From Planctomycetaceae bacterium (GTDB lineage Bacteria; Planctomycetota; Planctomycetia; Planctomycetales; Planctomycetaceae): a stretch of DNA of 64,000 nt. The stretch lies in assembly GCA_021732415.1 (NCBI GenBank), contig JAKFVC010000004.1, positions 1-64,000 on the forward strand, read 5' to 3'. The stretch's first letter is position 1. The number at the start of each line of letters is the position of its first letter. The notes under the pieces were generated by a model, which saw only the letters and a program-made list of their open reading frames with translations, did not search any database and was not told the DNA's origin. The position numbers and the translations under genes were made by a program. Shown here piece by piece: positions 44,651-54,120 of the stretch.

Positions 44651-46552
44651 ATGCCCGTGACGCTAACTGTCAGCCAGGTACGCGATGCTCTCTATCGAGC
44701 CGATGGAATGACCGACGCGCGGGGTGCGGGTGCGGCGTCTACCGCGATCCTCGGGACATGGTTCCATGAGGGCTTGGGATGGCTCGTAGGAGACACGGGC
44801 CCGGGGAGCCCGTTGGCGATGTTGGATGAAGTCGACGCCAATCTTGATGCCTGGAAAAAAGTGCTGGTCGATCAGACGTATGCCCGGTTCGTAGGTCCGC
44901 GTTTGACTCAGCAGAACGCGGCGCTGCATGACGTTGCGCTGCAGGTAGGATCGTTTTGGCAGGCGATGCAGGCGGCGTGCCATTGGGTGGCCGAATTGAC
45001 GTGGCGGCTGGCGCAGGAGCGGAAGTCGTTCCGTGAAAAGCTGAGGGCTCCGTGGCAGGAACTTGCGGCCTGTATCTCGACCGAGGAACCACTCGTGTGC
45101 GAGATCCGGGAAGCAAGCTGGTCCGATAGTGTGCGGCTGATCGGGATTGCGGATGCCGTTGTGCGGCGGGCTGACATCGGCGCGTGGTGTGCGATTGAGA
45201 TCAAGCTGGGGCGGACCTCACCGGCGGTCGATCTCGGTCAAGCTTGCCTGTACCACATGATTCTCACTTCCGCTGCGAGTTCACCTGGAGGCCAGCCCAC
45301 GGCAGTCGGTGGGGGGAGCTTGGGTTCATTGGCCCTGGTCAGCTTTCAACCTGAATTGCACGAGCGAGTCTTCTCGGCTCAGGACTTGAAACTCGTCAAG
45401 CAGCGGTTGCTGGATGTCATCGGTAAGCTGGCCGGGGTGACCGAGTCCGCACCAATCAAGGTCGAACCGCAGAAACGCGTCGCCCCGTCAAACGAGCATC
45501 TCGCACTCGGACGGGGTCTTGTCAAAACATTTCACGATTACGCCGTGGCGGTGGAACTGGACGAACCCATCATCGTCGGCCCGACATTCCTGCGATTTCC
45601 CATTAAACTCGGCCGTGGGACGAAGGTCAGTGCGGTTGAAAAGCTCACTGCCGAGTTGCAAGTGCAATTGAAATTGGAGGCCGAGCCGTTTATTAGCCGG
45701 GAACTCGGACAACTCGTGATCGACGTACAGCGCAAGGACCGCGAAAAGATCTATTTTCGAGATGTGCGCTCGCAAATGCCCGCGCCTAAGCCCGGACGCG
45801 GAGGCTCGCATGTTCCCGTCGGAGTGAACCTCTCGGGAGAACTGATCTGCGCCAATCTGGCAGAGCCTCAGCATGCTCACTTCCTGGTCGCCGGTACTAC
45901 AGGCAGCGGTAAGAGTGAATGGTTGCGGTTGGCGATCGCTGGACTGTTAGTGACTAATAGTCCAGAAACGCTCCGGCTATTGGTGATCGATCCCAAGCGG
46001 AATGCGTTCCATGCGTTGAAGGACTCGCCGTTCCTGTGGAAGCCACTGGTCTTTCCCGATGAGACCCCCGCGGCCGATGTTCTCGAAGAGTTGGCCGAGG
46101 AGATGGATCGTCGCTACCGCTTGCTGGACGGCGCGGATTCGATTTCGCAACTCGCCGATCGAACGGGTCAGGTGCTGCCGCGGATTGTCTGCGTGTGTGA
46201 TGAGTACCGAGATCTCATCAGTCGTGGCCGTGTCGAGCGAAAGGCAATCGAACAACAGATTTGCCGGCTGGGCGCGAAAGCTCGAGCCGCGGGAATTCAC
46301 TTGATCCTGGCAACGCAAGAGCCCAGCCGCGATACCATCATGGGGCCGTTGGCGTCGAATGTTCCGGCTCGCGTGGGGTTGAAGATGGGTAAGCACATCG
46401 AATCGACGATGTTGTTAAACGAACGCGGAGCGGAGAAACTATTGGGGAACGGCGACCTGTTGTTCAAGGACATCGGCAACCCGAAGCGCCTGCAGGCCCC
46501 GATGCTCGATGAGGCCGAGCGGAAACTGGTGTTTGGCGAGGGGAGTTCCTGA
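44651..46552 (+). CDS. RecB/Cas4-type nuclease fused to an FtsK-type DNA translocase
   Basis: The product is 633 residues, with GGAG 8 nt before the ATG. Residues 1-210 match a RecB-family PD-(D/E)XK nuclease: the N-terminal His in GTWFHEGLGWL (H39), D168 in IGIADAVV, the E-x-K of AIEIKLG (E183, K185) and QxxxY in LGQACLYH (Q197, Y201). All four motif groups are present. Residues about 400-633 form an FtsK/SpoIIIE motor: Walker A AGTTGSGKS (414-422), Walker B IVCVCDEYRDL (512-522), and LILATQEPSRDTIMG. There is no membrane segment and no C-terminal gamma domain. The inferred role is nucleolytic processing of DNA that the motor pumps. Confidence 0.85.
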   Translation: MPVTLTVSQVRDALYRADGMTDARGAGAASTAILGTWFHEGLGWLVGDTGPGSPLAMLDEVDANLDAWKKVLVDQTYARFVGPRLTQQNAALHDVALQVGSFWQAMQAACHWVAELTWRLAQERKSFREKLRAPWQELAACISTEEPLVCEIREASWSDSVRLIGIADAVVRRADIGAWCAIEIKLGRTSPAVDLGQACLYHMILTSAASSPGGQPTAVGGGSLGSLALVSFQPELHERVFSAQDLKLVKQRLLDVIGKLAGVTESAPIKVEPQKRVAPSNEHLALGRGLVKTFHDYAVAVELDEPIIVGPTFLRFPIKLGRGTKVSAVEKLTAELQVQLKLEAEPFISRELGQLVIDVQRKDREKIYFRDVRSQMPAPKPGRGGSHVPVGVNLSGELICANLAEPQHAHFLVAGTTGSGKSEWLRLAIAGLLVTNSPETLRLLVIDPKRNAFHALKDSPFLWKPLVFPDETPAADVLEELAEEMDRRYRLLDGADSISQLADRTGQVLPRIVCVCDEYRDLISRGRVERKAIEQQICRLGAKARAAGIHLILATQEPSRDTIMGPLASNVPARVGLKMGKHIESTMLLNERGAEKLLGNGDLLFKDIGNPKRLQAPMLDEAERKLVFGEGSS

Positions 46553-46587
46553 TCCGTCATCAAAATGCATCTATTGCGTGAGAAACA

Positions 46588-47400
46588 ATGAGCGATCCAG
46601 ATAAATATGACTATGTGCTGCGTGGCGGTGATCTCGGCGCAGAACGGCTGAGTTTGCTCGGTTCCGTGAAGTGGCCTACGACAAAAGCTCTGCTGGACCG
46701 AGTTGGTTTGCGACCGGGCGCGCGCTGTCTGGATGTGGGGTGCGGCATTGGGACGGTGTCGCTGCGAATGGCGGAAGCCGTGCTGCCGCTGGGCCGCGTG
46801 ACTGGTATTGATATTGATGAGCAGTGCCTGGGAATGGCTCGCTCGGCGGCGCAGCAGTTGGGGTTGGATGTTGAATTCCGGGCTGGGTGTGCGAGCAATC
46901 TTCAGGATAGTGCGCTCTATGACCTGGTGTTTGGACGCTTCTTGTTGACTCATCTGTCTGCCGCGGAGAAGGCTCTCACAGGGATGATTCGAGCGGCGCG
47001 GCCGGGAGGCACGGTGGTCGTGGAAGACATCCAGTTTACCGGCCATTTTTCCCATCCGGCCTGCCCGGCGTTTGATCGTTATGTGAGCCTGTATCAAGAG
47101 GTCGTGCTGCGCCGAGGGGGCGATCCCAACATTGGGCCGCGCTTGCTGGGGATGTTTCTCGACGCCGGATTGAGTGATGTGGAAGTTGAGGTGATTCAAC
47201 CGACGTATCGGCACGGGACCGGAAAGCAGATGGCGGCCGTGACGATGGAGCACATTCGCGAGGCTGTTGTCGGAGCTGGACTGGCCTCTCACGAGGAGTT
47301 CAACGAGGTCCTTGCAGAGATCAACTTGTTTGCCAGTGATCCTCGAACCGTGTTGAGCTTGCCGCGGATATTTCAGGTCTGGGGGAAGCGGCCACATTGA
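46588..47400 (+). CDS. Class I SAM-dependent methyltransferase (UbiE-like)
   Basis: The product is 270 residues. Motif I is CLDVGCGIGTVSLRMA (about 48-63), followed by VTGIDIDEQCL and later strands (YDLVFGRFLLTHL). The fold is that of UbiE/COQ5-like small-molecule methyltransferases, so it is probably not a DNA methyltransferase. It starts 35 nt after the FtsK-nuclease stop, so it may be co-transcribed. The substrate is unknown. Confidence 0.8.
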   Translation: MSDPDKYDYVLRGGDLGAERLSLLGSVKWPTTKALLDRVGLRPGARCLDVGCGIGTVSLRMAEAVLPLGRVTGIDIDEQCLGMARSAAQQLGLDVEFRAGCASNLQDSALYDLVFGRFLLTHLSAAEKALTGMIRAARPGGTVVVEDIQFTGHFSHPACPAFDRYVSLYQEVVLRRGGDPNIGPRLLGMFLDAGLSDVEVEVIQPTYRHGTGKQMAAVTMEHIREAVVGAGLASHEEFNEVLAEINLFASDPRTVLSLPRIFQVWGKRPH

Positions 47401-47470
47401 TCGTTGTATCAGGGTAGAACGTGATGCTAACGAACGTCGTCACTCGCCGCTATTTCAGTGAGGTCATCAA

Positions 47471-47977
47471 ATGGAATTGATCGAAGTCACCGTGTTCTAT
47501 CTAGAAATGATGGCTCCCACGAAACGGGTCATTCGGCCCCCCTGCGAAGGCATCACGGTGGAGCATGTGCGTTCGCCTGACCTCGCGAGCTATCGCTCAC
47601 TTTACAATTCTGTAGGTCAGGACTATTTGTGGCGGAGCAAGCTCAAGCTGTCCGATGAGACACTGGCCGCCTTGATTGGCGATCCACTGATCGAGGTTCA
47701 TGTCTTGCGTGTCGACGGAGTCCGCGCTGGATTTGCCGAGTTCGATCGCCGTCAACCTGACGAAATCGAAATGGTCCAATTCGGACTGACGCGTGAATTC
47801 ATTGGCCAGGGGCTGGGCAAATGGTTCCTGCAATACATGATTGACAAAGCCTGGAGCTACCAGCCGCACCGATTTTGGTTACACACTTGCACTCTGGATC
47901 ACGCTGCCGCGCTGCCTAATTATTTGAAGGCCGGGTTCGTCCAGTACACGCAAGAGGTGGTTCGCAGAGAACGTTGA
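47471..47977 (+). CDS. GNAT-family N-acetyltransferase
   Basis: The product is 168 residues, with GAGG 7 nt upstream of the ATG. The acetyl-CoA pyrophosphate loop is EFIGQGLGKW (Q/R-x-x-G-x-G/A), with the family's beta-4 strand MVQFGLTREF before it and LPNYLKAGF near the end. The substrate is not predictable. It follows the methyltransferase by 70 nt. Confidence 0.8.
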   Translation: MELIEVTVFYLEMMAPTKRVIRPPCEGITVEHVRSPDLASYRSLYNSVGQDYLWRSKLKLSDETLAALIGDPLIEVHVLRVDGVRAGFAEFDRRQPDEIEMVQFGLTREFIGQGLGKWFLQYMIDKAWSYQPHRFWLHTCTLDHAAALPNYLKAGFVQYTQEVVRRER

Positions 47978-48085
47978 GCCTGGATGCCAGACTGGATCGT
48001 CGGTCTGCTTGACCTGGGCGTCGTCGCGGTTGCCAAAGACATCTCGACTTTGTGACGCTTCCCCTTATCGACTCATGGGATATGC

Positions 48086-48091
48086 TATAAT
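48086..48091 (+). promoter_or_regulatory. Candidate -10 box upstream of hybrid kinase 3
   Basis: A perfect TATAAT at 48086-48091, 100 nt before the kinase start. The bases after it read ATGTCAGT. The 37844 box is followed by a similar TGTCAGT. No clear -35 was found. Confidence 0.35.
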
Positions 48092-48190
48092 AATGTCAGT
48101 GGTCTTGAGGTTGGGGCGGGTTGCCGTACTCAACCGTCGCCAACCTCCGTGTCGCCAGTGGGCCATCTGGCTCATTCGCGGGAGAGGAAC

Positions 48191-51100
48191 ATGGGTCGAC
48201 CCAGAAATTTCGTTGCGTGGACGATTAACGGGACGCTGCTGGCGTTGATCCTGCCCATTCTAGCAACCACGATTACGGAATTGCTGCACCCCGAGTTCCG
48301 CCTGACCCATCTGCCGTTGCACTCGCTGATCGAGGGCTCCGGGGGGCTGATCGCACTCGCCATTGCCGGGATTCTGCTGACCGAGTTTCGACATAAGTCC
48401 GACACTGATCACTACCCCTGGATGGCAGCCGGCTACTTGAGCATGGGGTTGCTCGATCTGTTTCATGCCGGATCCGCGCCGGGCAATCACTACATCTGGC
48501 TGCGCAGCACGGCGACGTTTTCCGGCAGTGTGTTCTTTGGCCTGGTGTGGATGCCACCTAGCGTGACGCGGCGCATTCAGCGGCCGGCATTTCCCATCGT
48601 GGTGACATTCGTGTCAATTCTATTTGGGGCAGTCTCGATCATCGCGTCCGACGACATGCCTGCGATGCGAACCGGTGACGGGACGTTTACCTACACAGCA
48701 ATCCTGCTGAACATGACCAGCAGCATCGGTTTCCTGGCGGCCGCGTCCTTCTTTTTGCAACGCTTTTACACAACCGGTGATATCGAGGATTGGCTGTTTG
48801 CTTTTCAGACATCCTTGTTTGGAGTGGCGGGATTTCTGTTTGCCTATGCCGTTGACTGGGATGGCGGCTGGTGGTGGTCGCACGTCTTGCGGTTGGTGGC
48901 GTATGTTGCTGCGTTGTGGTACGGCTTGCGGACGTTTCGTGACGCCGAGCGTGATCTGCGCGAAGTCAATCTGCAACTGAAACGGACCAACCTGGCGCTC
49001 GATCATACTGTGGAAGAAAGAACGGCTAAGCTGCGGGCAATCGAAGAGCGGTTTGAGTTGGCGGTGCGTGGCTCGACGGACGGTATCTGGGACTGGAAAG
49101 TCCTCACGAACGATGTCTACTACTCGCCGCGCCTGAAGGAGTTGCTGGGGTATGCCGACGACGAGATTGCCAATGTCTTCGCATCGTTCGAGACGCACTT
49201 GCATCCTGACGATCACGATTGGGTGATGCGCCGATTGTCGGAACACTTGATGGAGCGCAAACCCTACGATGTTGAATATCGGTTGCTCACGAAGTCGGGT
49301 GCGTATCGTTGGTATCGTGCGCGGGGACAAGCGATCTGGAACGACGCCGGACAGGCAGTGCGCATGGCCGGCTCCATCACGGATGTCACGGAAGAGCATG
49401 GTTTGCGCGAGCGATTCCGGCTGGCGGTCGAAGCGTCCCCTGCAGCACTATTGATGGTGCACCAAGATGGCAATATCTTGATGGCCAATTCACGCTGCCT
49501 CAAATTGTTTGGTTACTCGGCGGCGGAACTGATCGGTAATCCGGTTGAGATGCTCATTCCGGAGCGGTTTCGAATCGGGCATCCGGCACTCCGCGACGAG
49601 TATTTCGAAGCTCCGGTTCAGCGGGAGACGGGGACTGATCTCGACATGCGGGGGCTCCGTAAGGACGGCTCCGAATTCCCCATTAAAGTGGAGCTCAGCC
49701 CGGTGGAGACCGCCGAGGGGCAGACAGTGATTTGCGGCGTACTGGACCTCACAGACCAGAAAAGAATGTTCCAGGTCATGCGGCAGGCCAAAGAAGCTGC
49801 GGAATCCGCCAGCCGCGCGAAGAGTTCATTCCTGGCCAATATGAGCCACGAAATTCGCACGCCGATGAATGGCATTATCGGCATGGCACAGCTCCTGGCG
49901 CAGACGGAGCTGCGGTCGCATCAACGCGATTACCTGGCGACCGTGGAAGAGTCGGCCCATATCTTATTGCGGCTGCTCAACGATATTCTCGACTTCTCCA
50001 AGATCGAGGCCGGCAAGCTGGAATTGGAGTGTACCGATTTCCGGGTCTCGGAGTGCGTGGCCCGGGCCTCGCAGATGCTGGTCCTGCGCGCTGTCGAGAA
50101 GGGTCTCGAAATCGCTTGCCGCATTGCACCGGAAATCCCGGATCATCTGTGCGGCGATCCGGGCCGCCTGCAACAGGTGCTGGTTAATTTGATCGGAAAT
50201 TCCGTGAAGTTCACCGAGGCCGGTGAGATCTTCGTGAACGTGAACGCGGAATCGATCACGCCCGAACGAGCGCGATTGCAATTCTCGGTGAGCGATACGG
50301 GGATCGGAATTCCGCCTGAAAAACTGGACCAGATCTTTCGCCCTTTCGAGCAGGCCGAGGCCTCCACAACACGTCGGTTCGGTGGTACGGGGCTGGGGTT
50401 GACGATCTCGCGGCAACTGGTCGAGATGATGCACGGCCGGATGTGGATCGAGAGCGAAGTCGGAAGGGGCTCGACGATCCACTTCACTGCCGAATTCGGG
50501 ATCTCTGCCGATCAACATCTGCACGAGCCAGCGGAACTCGAATCATTGGACGGCCTGCCGGTACTGGTGGTCGATGACAACTTGACCAATCGTCGCATTT
50601 TGAGCGAAATGCTGCAGCACTGGCACATGCAGCCGGTGCTGGCCGAGTCTGCCGACTCCGCTCGACTTGCTCTGCAAGCCGCCGAAGAAGCGCAGCATCC
50701 CATTCGGCTGATCCTGCTCGACCACCATATGCCGGGCGAAGATGGACTGCACTTTGCGAAGAGTTTGCGCGGGTTACTGAATCGAGGCGGTTGTCCGATC
50801 ATCATGATCTCATCCGGATCGTCGCCCAACGATACCGATCTGGGGCAGAAGTATGGGATCGGTCGTTTCATGACCAAGCCGGTCATTGCCTCGGAGTTGC
50901 TGAACGAGGTGCTGCGGCAGTTTGGACGCTACACGAACGTCAAGATCGATCAAAAGAGAGCGTCGGCGACATCCCAGCCGGTGCAGCCGCGCCGTGTCCT
51001 GCTGGTGGAGGATAATGAGATCAATCGCCGGGTGGCGATGGGGTTGTTGCACTCGCGCGGACATCAGGTGGCCCTGGCGGAAAACGGGCAAGAAGCAGTC

Positions 51101-51847
51101 GACATGGTTGCGGCGGACGAATTCGACGTCGTGCTGATGGACATGCAGATGCCCGTGATGGATGGCTATGAAGCGACGACGGCGATCCGGACGCGCGAGG
51201 GGCAGATTGGCGGTCACATTCCCATCGTCGCCATGACTGCCGAGGCCCTCAAGGGAGATCGCGAACGCTGCCTGGAAACGGGCATGGACGACTATGTTTC
51301 CAAGCCGATCGCTCCCGACGAGATGTATCGGGCGATCGAACGTTTTCCAGCCCTGTGCCTGAGTGTTGACGCAGGGCCCAGGAATTCCCCCGAACGCAAG
51401 ACGAACCATGCTATGAAGCCTCCATCTGATCGGGAGATGACGGTGCCCACCGAACTGCGCGGCTCTGAAACCCCAGCGACGGCCGCGAGCGATACCGCAC
51501 CACCGGCAATCAATTGGGACCTGGCCAACGAGCTGACGGGCAGCGGATCGGAGATGTTGAAGGATTTGTCTGACGCACTGAAAACGCAAACACCAACCCT
51601 GGTGGCCGATGTGCGTCGGGCTATTGAAGTGCGCGACTCCAAGCTGTTGCGACTCGCGGCGCATACGATCAAGGGCTCGGCCAGCTATTTTGGAGCGGCG
51701 CCGCTGATTCATGTGGCCACGGAACTGGAGGACCGTGGACGGGAACAGTCATTTGAGGGGACTGCCGAAATGCTGGCCACGTTGGAAACTGAGGTGGCCC
51801 GGGTATTTGCGGCGCTGGACGTCGGCCCGCCGAATTCGTCCCGTTGA
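48191..51847 (+). CDS. Hybrid sensor histidine kinase 3 (MASE3-like 7TM-PAS-PAS-HisKA-HATPase-REC-REC-Hpt)
   Basis: The product is 1218 residues. The ATG at 48191 follows GGAGAGG by 5 nt; an in-frame ATG 42 nt upstream has no site. Residues 1-270 hold about seven membrane segments resembling MASE3 sensors ([23 protein letters not shown]). Two PAS domains follow (from about residue 290 and 410), then HisKA ([13 protein letters not shown], His at about 555), HATPase (GTGLGLTIS), two receivers ([11 protein letters not shown] and [11 protein letters not shown]) and Hpt ([11 protein letters not shown]). All phosphorelay residues are visible. The receiver gene 52126 follows and may be its target. 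The stimulus is unknown. Confidence 0.92.
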   Translation: MGRPRNFVAWTINGTLLALILPILATTITELLHPEFRLTHLPLHSLIEGSGGLIALAIAGILLTEFRHKSDTDHYPWMAAGYLSMGLLDLFHAGSAPGNHYIWLRSTATFSGSVFFGLVWMPPSVTRRIQRPAFPIVVTFVSILFGAVSIIASDDMPAMRTGDGTFTYTAILLNMTSSIGFLAAASFFLQRFYTTGDIEDWLFAFQTSLFGVAGFLFAYAVDWDGGWWWSHVLRLVAYVAALWYGLRTFRDAERDLREVNLQLKRTNLALDHTVEERTAKLRAIEERFELAVRGSTDGIWDWKVLTNDVYYSPRLKELLGYADDEIANVFASFETHLHPDDHDWVMRRLSEHLMERKPYDVEYRLLTKSGAYRWYRARGQAIWNDAGQAVRMAGSITDVTEEHGLRERFRLAVEASPAALLMVHQDGNILMANSRCLKLFGYSAAELIGNPVEMLIPERFRIGHPALRDEYFEAPVQRETGTDLDMRGLRKDGSEFPIKVELSPVETAEGQTVICGVLDLTDQKRMFQVMRQAKEAAESASRAKSSFLANMSHEIRTPMNGIIGMAQLLAQTELRSHQRDYLATVEESAHILLRLLNDILDFSKIEAGKLELECTDFRVSECVARASQMLVLRAVEKGLEIACRIAPEIPDHLCGDPGRLQQVLVNLIGNSVKFTEAGEIFVNVNAESITPERARLQFSVSDTGIGIPPEKLDQIFRPFEQAEASTTRRFGGTGLGLTISRQLVEMMHGRMWIESEVGRGSTIHFTAEFGISADQHLHEPAELESLDGLPVLVVDDNLTNRRILSEMLQHWHMQPVLAESADSARLALQAAEEAQHPIRLILLDHHMPGEDGLHFAKSLRGLLNRGGCPIIMISSGSSPNDTDLGQKYGIGRFMTKPVIASELLNEVLRQFGRYTNVKIDQKRASATSQPVQPRRVLLVEDNEINRRVAMGLLHSRGHQVALAENGQEAVDMVAADEFDVVLMDMQMPVMDGYEATTAIRTREGQIGGHIPIVAMTAEALKGDRERCLETGMDDYVSKPIAPDEMYRAIERFPALCLSVDAGPRNSPERKTNHAMKPPSDREMTVPTELRGSETPATAASDTAPPAINWDLANELTGSGSEMLKDLSDALKTQTPTLVADVRRAIEVRDSKLLRLAAHTIKGSASYFGAAPLIHVATELEDRGREQSFEGTAEMLATLETEVARVFAALDVGPPNSSR

Positions 51848-51876
51848 AAGTGCGGCCAATTTTGCCATTGAGGTCT

Positions 51877-51962
51877 ATGGGAGGGCGAGGCTCCTGCCGA
51901 GCCGCGAAGTCTGGTGAGGGCCGAATAACGCTTGCGGCTCGGCAGGAGCCTCGCCCTCCCAT
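51877..51962. repeat. GGGAGGGCGAGGCTCC palindrome, short subtype
   Basis: Arms of about 27 bp (51877-51904 and 51935-51962) pair: GGGAGGGCGAGGCTCCTGCCGAGCCG. The flanks beyond, CCAATT...ATGGG, are also imperfectly inverted. It lies between kinase 3 and its likely receiver gene. Confidence 0.7.
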
Positions 51963-52125
51963 GAACCGGACATTGCAATTGGACGAATACGTTAAGTGGC
52001 CGTTAAGCTAATGTGCTTTAGACGGCATCAATGGATTGATTATGATATAGATACTGTCGATCGGGTCGCGGTGGTGGATGCGAGACCGCTTCTCCTTCCC
52101 GCGACCGAGGCTTTGGAGAAAGCTG

Positions 52126-52578
52126 ATGAAAGTTTTGATTGCGGACGATGATTCCGTCTCACGCCGCCTGCTGGAGAATTACCTGCAGAAGTGGGGCTAC
52201 GACGTCACCGTGGCCTCGAATGGTTTAGAGGCGTGGCAGTTGTTTGAGCAGGGAGAATTTCAGATTGTCCTGAGCGACTGGATGATGCCCGAACTGGATG
52301 GCCTGGAGTTGATTCGCCGCATTCGGTCGAATTCGCAATCCAACTATGCCTACACCATTCTGCTGACCTCGAGATCGCATAAAGATGACTTGGTGACAGG
52401 CATGGAGGCAGGAGCTGACGAATTTGTAAACAAACCATTCGACAAAGATGAGTTGCGGGTCCGCTTGCGCGCGGGCGAGCGAATCATTCGACTGGAGATG
52501 GCTCTGAAGGAACAGAACCGGGCTCTGCGCGAGGCCCAGGCCGGACTGCAGCCCAAAGCGGATTCCACTGGAGAGTGA
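52126..52578 (+). CDS. Stand-alone response regulator receiver
   Basis: The product is 150 residues from ATG 52126, with GGAGAAAG upstream. A CheY-like receiver has phospho-site D51 in VLSDWMMPELDG and the switch Lys in FVNKPF. A helical tail follows (LEMALKEQNRALREAQAGL), with no DNA-binding domain. It may relay phosphate from kinase 3 to a partner, perhaps the next gene, which starts 4 nt after its stop. Confidence 0.85.
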   Translation: MKVLIADDDSVSRRLLENYLQKWGYDVTVASNGLEAWQLFEQGEFQIVLSDWMMPELDGLELIRRIRSNSQSNYAYTILLTSRSHKDDLVTGMEAGADEFVNKPFDKDELRVRLRAGERIIRLEMALKEQNRALREAQAGLQPKADSTGE

Positions 52579-52582
52579 CTCG

Positions 52583-54034
52583 ATGACGACCTTTGCCCCG
52601 GGTTTGCAAAAAGAGATTCTCGAGACACGCGAAAAGGCGCTGCGGATCAATCTGGATCTGCGCCGCTATGGCACTTTTGCCGAGATTGGCGCGGGACAGG
52701 AAGTCGTCCGCTGGTTTTTTCGAGTCGGCGGCGCGGCAGGGACAATCGCGCAAAGCATCTCCGCGTACGACATGACTGTCAGTGACGCCTACTATGGTGC
52801 TTGTGAACGATATGTCTGTCAGCAGCGTTTGCAGAGCATGCTCGACTACGAATACCACCGTGATGTCGAGCAGCTCAGCGAAGCGCGTGGCGACACCACC
52901 GCCTTCTTTGCGTTTGCCGATACGGTTTCGGCTCGGAATTTCAAGGGGACTAATGAATGCCACGGTTGGCTGGGTGTCAAATTTCAGGCCCATCCGCGTG
53001 ACCAGGACAGCCAGATCATCATCCACGTCCGGATGCTCGACACGGACAACGCGTTGCAGCAGGAGGCCCTGGGTATCGTCGGGGTCAACTTACTGTACGG
53101 TGCGTTCTTCCTGCATCACGAACCCGAACAACTGCTCGAGTCGCTGCTCGATGGCCTGAGTATCCAGCGTCTCGAGATCGACATGATCGAGTTCTCGGGG
53201 ATCGCCTTCCGGCACGTCGATAATCGCATCATGAGCCTCAAACTGGTGCAGCTCGGCTTGAGCAATGCCGCGATGTTCGCCGCGAACGGGACGATGCTGC
53301 AGCCGTCGGAAGTGCTCTATAAAAAGCCGATCCTGGTCGAACGGGGCAGCTTCCGACCGGTGACCAACGTCAACCTGGATATGCTGCGCTGTGCCCGCGA
53401 GCAATTCTCCAAGGAGCCTGGAGTTCAAAGCGAAGCGGTGGTCGAACTGTTCGAGATCACGATGAACAATTTGCTGGCCAGCGGCGAACTGGATTATCGC
53501 GACTTCCTGGCACGAGTCGACCTGTTGGCAGCCGTTGGCAAGACAGTGCTGATTTCCAACTATTTCGAATACTACCGGTTAGCCGCCTACCTGGCGCGCT
53601 ATACGAAGAATCGCATCGTGATCACGATGGGGGCCGCCAGTCTGCGCGAGTTGTTCGATGAGAAATACTACACGCACCTCGAAGGGGGGATTCTCGAGTC
53701 GTTCGGGCGGCTGTTCAAGAACGATCTGAAGCTCTATATCTACCCGTTCCTGGACCCCGAAACGGGTGATCTGACCGCCGTCCAGAACTTCGAAGTCATC
53801 CCCAAGCTGCGCAAGTTGTACGGCTATCTTGTTGATCGTGGATGTATCGAACAGTTGAACAATTTCGACGAGAGCTGCCTGCCGATCTTTTCGCGCGATG
53901 TGCTCCAGAAGATCCGCGGCCGTGACGTCTCATGGGAAACCATGGTGCCGCACGAAGTCGTCGACATCATCAAAAGCCGCAGCTATTTCGGCTATCGCGC
54001 TCCTCCCAAAAAGCCGGTGGAGCAGTCTGACTGA
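52583..54034 (+). CDS. Conserved protein of unknown function downstream of a receiver
   Basis: The product is 483 residues. It closely matches a broadly conserved bacterial family that some genomes label TonB-dependent receptor or nicotinate-nucleotide adenylyltransferase; neither label is supported by motifs here. Blocks seen are RRYGTFAEIGAGQEVVRWFFRVGGAAGTIA near the start, NECHGWLGVKFQ, QQEALGIVGVNLLYGAF and, near the end, NFDESCLPIFSRDVL. There is no signal peptide or membrane segment, so it is probably cytoplasmic. It starts 4 nt after the receiver stop, so it is translationally coupled and may be its output partner. Function unknown. Confidence 0.7.
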   Translation: MTTFAPGLQKEILETREKALRINLDLRRYGTFAEIGAGQEVVRWFFRVGGAAGTIAQSISAYDMTVSDAYYGACERYVCQQRLQSMLDYEYHRDVEQLSEARGDTTAFFAFADTVSARNFKGTNECHGWLGVKFQAHPRDQDSQIIIHVRMLDTDNALQQEALGIVGVNLLYGAFFLHHEPEQLLESLLDGLSIQRLEIDMIEFSGIAFRHVDNRIMSLKLVQLGLSNAAMFAANGTMLQPSEVLYKKPILVERGSFRPVTNVNLDMLRCAREQFSKEPGVQSEAVVELFEITMNNLLASGELDYRDFLARVDLLAAVGKTVLISNYFEYYRLAAYLARYTKNRIVITMGAASLRELFDEKYYTHLEGGILESFGRLFKNDLKLYIYPFLDPETGDLTAVQNFEVIPKLRKLYGYLVDRGCIEQLNNFDESCLPIFSRDVLQKIRGRDVSWETMVPHEVVDIIKSRSYFGYRAPPKKPVEQSD

Positions 54035-54120
54035 GTGGATCCGTTTCAGCTCGGTTTCGCAGCCGTATCAACGGGTTGATGAGCGCACTTCGATCGAACT
54101 TGCAATTACTGCACGTAACC

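Noticed and set aside
46297-47397. Leftward 366-residue frame
   Set aside because: It is antisense to the methyltransferase and the end of the FtsK fusion, both of which have clear motifs.
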